Part shown: positions 56,543 through 64,000 of the stretch, one piece after another
Position numbering within the stretch: the stretch's first letter is position 1
Layout: the number at the start of each line of letters is the position of its first letter
Source: Phocoena phocoena
Taxonomy: Eukaryota > Chordata > Mammalia > Artiodactyla > Phocoenidae
Direction of reading: 5' to 3'
Length of the DNA stretch: 64,000 bases
Assembly (NCBI RefSeq): GCF_963924675.1
Contig: NC_089228.1
Span: 97,686,394-97,750,393 of the forward strand
Program-made: the position numbers and the translations under genes
The notes under the pieces: model-generated
The model's database searches: none
What the model was told of the DNA's origin: nothing
The model's input: only the letters and a program-made list of their open reading frames with translations

Positions 56543-59317
56543 ATGGGAATAGGAACATACATATCGATAATTACCTTAAATGTAAATGGATTAAATGCTC
56601 CCACCAAAAGACACAGATTGGCTGAATGGATACAAAAACAAGACCCATATATTTGCTGTCTACAAGAGACCCACTTCAGACCTAGAGACACATACAGACT
56701 GAAAGTAAGGGGATGGAAAAAGACATTTCATGCAAATGGAAACCAAAAGAAAGCTGGAGTAGCAATTCTCATATCAGACAAAACAGACTTTAAAATGAAG
56801 ACTATTAGAAGAGACAAAGAAGGACACTACATAATGATCAAGGGATCGATCCAAGAAGAAGATATAACAATTGTAAATATTTATGCACCCAACATAGGAG
56901 CACCTCAATACATAAGGCAAATGCTAACAGCCATAAAAGGGGAAATCGACAGTAACACATTCATAGTAGGGGACTTTAACACCCCACTTTCACCAGTGGA
57001 CAGATCATCCAAAATGAAAATAAATAAGGAGACACAAGCTTTAAATGATACATTAAACAAGATGGACTTCATTGATATTTATAGGACATTCCATCCAAAA
57101 CCAACAGAATACACATTTTTCTCAAGTGCTCATGGAACATTCTCCAATAGTACAGAATCCAATAGCACATTAAACGGATCATACACCATGATCAAGTGCA
57201 GTTTATTCCAGGAATGCAAGGATTCTTCAATATACGCAAATCAATCAACGTGATACACCATATTAACAAGTTGAAGGAGAAAAACCATATGATCATCTCA
57301 ATAGATGCAGAGAAAGCTTTCAACAAAATTCAACACTGCTTTATGATAAAAACCCTGCAGAAAGTAGGCATAGAGGGAACTTTCCTCAACATAATAAAGG
57401 CCATATATGACAAACCCACAGCCAACATCGTCCTCAATGGTGAAAAACTGAAAGCATTTCCACTAAGATCAGGAACAAGACAAGTTTGCCCACTCTCACC
57501 ACTCTTATTCAACATAGTTTTGGAAGTTTTAGCCACAGCAATCAGAGAAGAAAAAGAAATAAAAGTAATCCAAATCAGAAAAGAAGAAGTAAAGCTGTCA
57601 CTGTTTGCAGATGACATGATACTCTACATAGAGAATCCTAAAGATGCTACTAGAAAGCTACTAGAGCTAATCAATGAATTTGGTAAAGTAGCAGGATACA
57701 AAATGAATGCACAGAAATCTCTGGCATTCCTATACACTAATGATGAAAAATCTGAAAGTGAAATCAAGAAAACACTCCCATTTACCATTGCAACAAAAAG
57801 AATAAAATGTCTAGGAATAAACTTACCTAAGGAGACAAAAGATCTGTATGCAGAAAATTATAAGACACTGATGAAAGAAATTAAAGATGATACAAATAGA
57901 TGGAGAGATATACCATGTTCTTGGATTGGAAGAATCAACATTGTGAAAATGACTCTACTACCCAAAGCAATCTACAGATTCAATGCAATCCCTATCAAAC
58001 TACCACTGGCATTTTTCACAAAACTAGAACAAAAAATGTCAGTTTGTATGGAAACACAAAAGACCCCAAATAGCCAAAGCAATCTTGAGAACGAAAAATG
58101 GAGCTGGAGGAATCAGGCTCCCTGACTTCAGACTATACTACAAAGCTACAGTAATCAAGACAGTCTGGTACTGGCACAAAAACAGAAATATAGATCAATG
58201 GAACAAGATAGAAAGCCCAGAGATAAACCCACACACATATGGTCACCTTATCTTTGATAAAGGAGGCAGGAATGTACAGTGGAGAAAGGACAGCCTCTTC
58301 AGTAAGTGGTGCTGGGAAAACTGGACAGCTACATGTAAAAGTAAGAGATTAGATCACTCCCTAACACCATACACAAAAATAAGCTCAAAATGGATTAAAG
58401 ACCTAAATGTAAGGCCAGAAACTATCAAACTCTTAGAGGAAAACATAGGCAGAACACTCTATGACATAAATCACAGCAAGATCCTTTTTGACCCACCTCC
58501 TAGAGAAATCGAAATAAAAATAAACAAATGGGACCTAATGAAACTTCAAAGCTTTTGCACAGCAAAGGAAACCATAAACAAGACCAAAATACAACCCTCA
58601 GAACGCGAGAAAATATTTGCAAATGAAGCAACTGACAAAGGATTAATCTCCAAAATTTATAAGTAGCTCATGCAGCTTAATAACAAAAAAACAAATAACC
58701 CAATCCAAAAATGGGCAGAAGACCTAAATAGACATTTCTCCAAAGAAGATGTACAGACTGCCAACAAACACATGAAGGAATGCTCAACATCACTAATCAT
58801 TAGAGAAATGCAAATCAAAACTACAATGAGATATCATCTCACACCAGTCAGAATGGCCATCATCAAAAAATCTAGAAACAATAAATGCTGGAGAGGGTGT
58901 GGAGAAAAGGGAACACTCTTGCACTGTTGGTGGGAATGTAAATTGATACAGCCACCATGGAGAACAGTATGGAGGTTCCTTAAAAAACTACAAATAGAAC
59001 TACCATATGACCCAGCAATCCCACTACTGGGCATATACCCTGAGAACACCATAATTCAAAAAGAGTCATGTACCAAAATGTTCATTGCAGCTCTATTTAC
59101 AATAGCCCAGAGATGGAAACAACCTAAGTGCCCATCATCAGATGAATGGATAAAGATGTGGCACATATATACAATGGAATATTCCTCAGCCATAAAAAGA
59201 AACGAAATTGAGCTATTTGTAATGAGGTGGATAGACCTAGAGTCTGTCATACAGAGTGAAGTAAGTCAGAAAGAAAGAGACAAATACCATATGCTATCAC
59301 ATATATATGGAATTTAA
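56543..59317 (+). pseudogene. L1 ORF2 (endonuclease/reverse transcriptase), deleted
   Basis: ORF2p nicks target DNA and reverse-transcribes L1 RNA. The start MGIGTYISIITLNVNGLN is intact. Endonuclease blocks NVNGLN, CLQETHF, IYAPN and VGDFNTPL are present, but the frame breaks after AHGTFS near 57146, so the last endonuclease catalytic blocks and the start of RT are missing. RT resumes from about 57155-57196 in another frame, with FADDMILY at 57604-57627. A further frameshift lies near 58030-58045, and there is a nonsense TAG at 58664-58666. The C-terminal Cys-rich block and YYSAI-like end follow to 59317. About 1 kb is lost compared with a usual 1,275-codon ORF2. Confidence 0.92.
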
Positions 59318-59555
59318 GAAAAAAAAATGTCATGAAGAACCAGGGGTAAGACAGGAATAAAAACACAGACCTACTAGAGAATGGGCTTGAGGATATGGGG
59401 AGGGGGAAGGATAAGCTGTGACAAAGCCCTCGCTTTGTCCAAAGCATGGACATACATACACTACCAAACGTAAGGTAGATAGCTAGTGGGAGGCAACCGC
59501 ATAGCACAGGGAGATCAGAAAAAAAGAAAAAAAAAAAAAAAAAAGATGAGTGGGT

Positions 59556-60447
59556 CCTGTCAGATTTCTCTTGGAAATGTCAACCAAGCAAGGAAAGCCA
59601 TTTCCAGTTAGTAGTGAGTCTCTAAACGGAACAGCTCTGACGTGGAGGGAAGCTGGCAGGTGTCCATGGAGGCATGTCCAAGAAGATGTGGAAGTGAAAG
59701 AAGATTGTTCGAAGAAAGAGGAACAGAGCCAGTCCACAAAGGAGTCTAGAGGGCGTGTAGCCCTGGCAGAGAGAGGCATCATATAATGGTTATGGAAAGA
59801 GAATTTACCAAACGTATAAATCAGGGCTTGATTCAGTATATATCACCTTAATGTAAACAGATTTCTCCTGAGCCAGTTTGGTCCTTAGGCCGTAAAATTA
59901 CTCTAGTCTTTCTTCCTGCAGTCTTATTTCTGCATTTCTTTTCACATTCTAAATCCACACCCCCTTACACCAAAGACAACCACAGTACTCACCCAGCTCC
60001 AGCACTCGCTCACTTCTAAGAAATAGACTCACATCTGACTTCAGTAGCTGGAGACAAAATGAAATAACTTCCTGTTTCAGAGCTCTCTGAAACAACTCTG
60101 CAAGCCACACCCAAGGCTTTTGTTCATGTGGGATAGGCAGTTCTAAATATTTTCAGGCTCTTGCCTTGTATACTTTACATGGTTGTCACTTTGAGTAGAA
60201 GAAAAATGGAGATGGGCCCCAGGTCAGACTACGCCTGAAAATCTCTAACCTCTGGAAAAAAGCCAAAACCCAAATCAAACTTTTGCTGTTTTATTTTAAA
60301 ATGTATTTTGTCACTATAGTATGGACACATAATTTTAAAACTAGAAAATACTTTAAGCTATATAGTGAAAATAGCAGTATTATTTTTCCTTAAATTCCTG
60401 CTTCCCAGGACAATTCTTTTAGCTGTTTCTTATAACATTTATTCTCA
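59556..60447. other. Unannotated sequence
   Basis: Host sequence interrupted by the L1 resumes here. No gene recognised. Confidence 0.35.
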
Positions 60448-61245
60448 TGTTGAGGGAGGAGATAGATGGGCTCCAGGTTAGACATTTAGAGCCAGCTTCC
60501 CGTGTACACTTTCAGATGGAAACAACAGGAACAGGGTAAACAGCTGGACTTTGTCTCCAGTGGACACTTTATCCGAGCTGAGTCCTGCCCAGATAAAAGA
60601 TAAAGAGAGCACATGTTTCTCATTCTTGCGGTCAAGGAGACCTGCCCAACTACATATGTGCAGAAAGCCTCCTTGGGGGTCAAAAAGTATAGGGTGCCAC
60701 CCCATAATAGATGATGCCAAGCCTCCCATAGGCCTCTGGGCTGGAATCCATCTTGGAAAAAAGTTGCCCATTCATGTTGGGAGGGTCCTAGGGCAGGTCA
60801 GGTGTGGGAAAAAACAACAACAAGATAATTAGCCAAAGGTAAACGAAGGCTCAGAAGAACTGCCCTATATAAATAATTTAACCGCCTCTTTAAGGAGCTC
60901 CCCCTTGTTAGAGACGTCGCCCACAATGCCCACATCTCTCTGGGTGTGTATCTCTGCCTTGCTTCTGTCTTAACTAAACTGTTTGTCTGTGTGCTCTTCC
61001 ATGTGTTGTGCTGTGTTTCTAATAATAAATTTTGTACCTGTTTTTACAGTTTTTGCCTCCTTGAAACATTCTTGCTTTCAAACAAGGTCAAGAGCCAGGG
61101 AAACTGCTTCTACCCTATAACCCTTGTTGGTCTAGTGGCTAGGATTCCTGGTTTTCATCCAGGCTACCCAGGTTTAATTCCTGGGCAGGGAACTAAAATA
61201 TCACTTCAAGCCACCACGCACTGCTGTCTCCTCGAGATCAATGTT
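60448..61245 (+). mobile_element. ERV LTR with tRNA-Glu-like 3' segment
   Basis: A better-preserved relative of 17265-17940. U3-like text includes 'ggtcaaggagacctgccc', a TATA-like 'ccctatataaataattt' near 60865, and 'aataataaattttg' (polyadenylation signal) near 61020-61033. A tRNA-Glu-like segment at 61120-61191 and 'cttcaagccaccacgca' follow. The exact LTR borders are uncertain. Confidence 0.6.
61120..61191 (+). pseudogene. tRNA-Glu(UUC)-like sequence
   Basis: 72 bases fold like a tRNA-Glu. The anticodon stem cctgg/ccagg at 61147-61151 and 61159-61163 holds loop ttttcat with anticodon TTC, and the T stem ccagg/cctgg holds ggtttaattcctgg. The A box (tggtctagtgg) and B box (ggtttaattcc) are present. 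The acceptor stem has about three mismatches, so I call it a pseudogene or a tRNA-derived part of the LTR. Confidence 0.7.
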
Positions 61246-61358
61246 TCTATGTAACATTCTTATACAACTTCTTGATTTTTCAGTTACAGGTATTATCTGT
61301 TGACTGCCTGTTATGTAAGTTGATAATTTAGGTCTCTTCCATCCCACTCTCACTCATA

Positions 61359-61360
<2 letters not shown>

Positions 61361-61408
<48 letters not shown>
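61361..61408. repeat. (CA)n microsatellite
   Basis: About 23 uninterrupted CA units. Confidence 0.95.
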
Positions 61409-61409
<1 letters not shown>

Positions 61410-61519
61410 CCTTTCCTCTCACTATAATTATATTACAATTTTTGTTTTATTGGTTCTGCAGTATTGACAGGATAATTATATAAATATAATTTATAGCTGA
61501 GCCACGTGTATACTATGAT

Positions 61520-61900
61520 TACATTTGTACAACTTATTTTTTTAATTTATTTATTTAATTTATTTTTGGCTGTATTGGGTAGCTGCATGCGGGTTTTCTC
61601 TAGCTGCAGCGAGCGGGGGCTACTCTTCGTTTCGGTGCACAGGCTTCTCATTGCGGTGGCTTCTCCTGTTGCGGAGCACGGGCTCTAGGCGCGCGGGCTT
61701 CAGTAGTTGTGGCACGTGAGCTCAGTAGTTGTGGCGCACAGGCTCTAGAGCGCAGGCTCAGTAGTTGTGGCGCACAGGCTTAGTTGCTCTGTGGCATGTG
61801 GGATCTTCCCAGACCAGGGGCCAAACCTGTGTCCCCTGCATTGGCAGGCGGATTCCCAACCACTGCACCACCAGGGAAGCCCTACATTTGTACAACTTTT
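61520..61900 (-). mobile_element. Long-form CHR SINE
   Basis: A reversed complete long form. The flanks tacatttgtacaactt on both sides (about 61522 and 61883) are the target duplication. Confidence 0.95.
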
Positions 61901-62728
61901 TTTTCTCTGGAGTTAATAACTGCTTCATTTTTAACTTTCCTTTATTTAAGTTTCTATATACTTATCACTGCTTCCTTCTCAAAATCTGTGAGAAATATGT
62001 AACTCTCTGAGAGGGTTATATCTCAAGCTATTAGTATGGTTATTTCTGTGTAGTCTCCCTCCCTTCCCTCTCATTGACACTGGGACGGCAGGTTCTTCTC
62101 TCCCACGACTTATCAAATCAGAAGTCAACATTCCAAGAAAACACAGGCCCACGTATTGGGTAAAAATGTTCACATGTATAGTTGCGAAGCCGTCTTTTCC
62201 TCTTCCAGTAACTGAGTGGGCTTAGAGGAAAGGATGGAGGCTAGTAAGCCATATAGCACCTCACCCTGACGGAGAAAGCTGGATGGGAGAAACAGGAAGT
62301 TCCTAAAGTAGAGGAAGGGGAGAAACTTTCTGTGGCAGAACCAAGAAGTGGAGTTGGGTGGACTCGGCACCAGCTGGTCCTCTGATTCCACACTGGTGAA
62401 CAAGCCAACATTCAGCCAGTTGGGACCCCATAGGTCCCCTGAACAGAGGGAGAAAGACCTGAGCACTTTGTATGAGAATGAAGGCATGAAGGACAAGATG
62501 GTTGCATACAGAATCAGGTGGGAATGCCATTATGCATTTGGCATTTAATAATGAACTACTGATTCGAGCATTTAATTTGCTCTGAGAGTTTTTCTGTCGT
62601 AACCTCTGGGATAGCTTATATTGGCAGAGTACTCCCTCGAAGGTGATTTCCCACGTAGCAGAACTAGAGGGAGAGGCTTTATCCTGGAAGGTGATCTACA
62701 GATATTCCTCTGTGGCAAAGCCACTTTG
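61901..62728. other. Unannotated sequence
   Basis: No gene or nameable repeat. Confidence 0.35.
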
Positions 62729-63084
62729 AAAAGCCATGGCTTGGGGCTTCCCTGGTGGCGCAGTGGTTGGGAATCCACCTCCCAATGCAGGGGACACAGG
62801 TTCAAGCCCTGGTCTGGGAAGATCCCACATGCCACGGAGCACCTAAGCCCGTGTGCCACAACTACGGAGCCCACGTGTCACAACTACTGAGCCCATGCGC
62901 CTAGAGACTGTGCTCCACAACGAGAAGCCACCACAACGAGAAGCCCTCGCACCACAACAGAGAGTAGCCCTCTCTTACCACAATCAGAGAAAAGCCCGTG
63001 TGCAGCAACAAAGACCCAATGCAGCCAAAAAAATAAATAAAATAAATTCAATTAAATTAAAAAGAAAAGAAAAAGCCATGGCTT
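62729..63084 (+). mobile_element. Long-form CHR SINE
   Basis: A complete long form with an (aaataaa)n-type tail and the flanking repeat aaaagccatggctt on both sides. Confidence 0.95.
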
Positions 63085-64000
63085 TTTTCCTTCTTGAAGA
63101 AGACCTGATCACAGCTGATCAACCCAGTTGGGAACCGTGCTCAGGTTCAGAAATCTTGAAGAGTTAAGTCTTGTCACTAAGATGCACTCTTTGAGGAAAT
63201 GATTTTCCCTATTACTGAGGGAAATTTGTCAATAGTTAAGACTACTCTCAAGAAATGCAATACAAGAAACCCAGCACCCAGTGAGGTAGCTTTTGACCCA
63301 TGGTAAGCCAAGTTATTGCTTGCCTGCGTGGAGGGCATTGAAGTCTGAGCGCTCTCAAAGCTCCAACACCTCCTTGACTGGGCAGTCTTCTAAGTGTCCT
63401 TGGACATGCTAGTTTTTTGGCAGAGAGCCCATGCTATTGGGCCAGTAGAGAGCTCAAGGGCAAAGCTAGTTGGTTCCTTAAATACTTACAAGAAGACTGG
63501 GACCTACGAAATTTGCTTCTGTGCTGAAATTATAAACATGGGTGCAGAAAGCCTTGGCTGGAAAAACATTTGATTATGGAAATGTACACAAAATTCACAC
63601 TGATCAGGTTTAGGTTGGAGCTGTTCTAAAAAAAACCCTTGTTCCCACTTTTAGAAGGAATAGTCAGCTCACCTTCTCAACTTCTCTCAGTTAAGCAAAG
63701 TAAGAGTATGGTTGTCAGATGTGGCAAGTAAAGGTACAGGACACCAAGTTGGATCTGAATTTTAGGTTAACAAAGACTAGTCTTTAATTTTTAGTGTTTA
63801 ACACTTAAAACATTTAGCAGGAGTACCTCCCATGCAGTGTTTACATGGGACACACTTGTAGTAAAAAAATCTTGCAACCCTAGTTGGAGAAGGCAGAGGT
63901 AGTTTAAATAAGTGGCTAAAGCACACCTCCTAGAAGGGACTTGGTGAGATTTCAGTCACGGTCATGACAAATAGTGCCAATGAACGTGCATCCAACAAGT
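63085..64000. other. Unannotated sequence
   Basis: No gene or nameable repeat to the end of the window. Confidence 0.35.

Larger units (their letters stand above)
54297..59555 (+). mobile_element. 5'-complete young L1 with target-site duplication
   Basis: The element runs 54313-59539 between perfect repeats aaaaagatgagtgggt (54297-54312, 59540-59555; the A-rich end overlaps the tail). Order is a GC-rich 5' UTR with a YY1-type site, ORF1, ORF2, 3' UTR and A-tail. At about 5.2 kb it is shorter than a full L1 because roughly 1 kb of ORF2 is missing. Both ORFs are broken, so it cannot move by itself. Confidence 0.96.

Overview
The window is mammalian nuclear DNA, almost certainly from a cetacean (dolphin or whale). 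The main reason is more than thirty copies of tRNA-derived CHR-type SINEs, which begin 'cttccctggtggcgcagtgg' or a close variant. Many are young, with near-identical sequence, intact A-tails and clear target-site duplications. The rest is L1 LINEs of several ages, endogenous retrovirus (ERV) relics, ancient MIR/L2/MER elements and unique sequence. There is no bacterial-style gene organisation.

The only protein-coding sequence I can support is on the minus strand: two alternative first coding exons of the I-branching beta-1,6-N-acetylglucosaminyltransferase gene GCNT2, at 25799-26729 and 14725-15649. Each carries a signal-anchor, the stem, most of the GT14 catalytic domain and the catalytic-glutamate motif SPDEHFW. 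Each ends in a GT splice donor after the first base of a codon, so both can splice to the same downstream exons. Transcription runs right to left. The shared C-terminal exons, and any further first exon, are not seen and presumably lie beyond position 1. Most of the window is therefore intron and upstream sequence of this locus.

Region by region: 1-14.7 kb is intron with old L1, MER20, MER5A and SINE copies. 14.7-15.65 kb is the downstream (1B-type) first exon. 16.9-19.5 kb holds SINEs and an LTR fragment that carries a tRNA-Glu-like segment. 22.3-25.0 kb is one L1 fragment broken by four SINE insertions. 25.8-26.7 kb is the upstream first exon. 28.3-36.6 kb is old and young L1 and SINE sequence. 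37.2-39.2 kb is an L1 with an inverted 5' end. 42.6-52.8 kb is an ERV pro-pol relic on the minus strand, split by an old L1 that is itself split by another L1, which holds a third L1 and a SINE. 54.3-59.5 kb is a young 5'-complete L1 with a 16-bp target-site duplication and broken ORFs. 60.4-61.2 kb is a second LTR with a tRNA-Glu-like segment.

The two exons work as alternatives: different promoters would give isoforms that differ over the N-terminal three quarters but share the C-terminus. The other open frames I examined fall inside repeats or look like chance. I did not find a previously undescribed molecular system. The most notable items are the exon pair, the nested ERV/L1 structure and the LTR-tRNA association.
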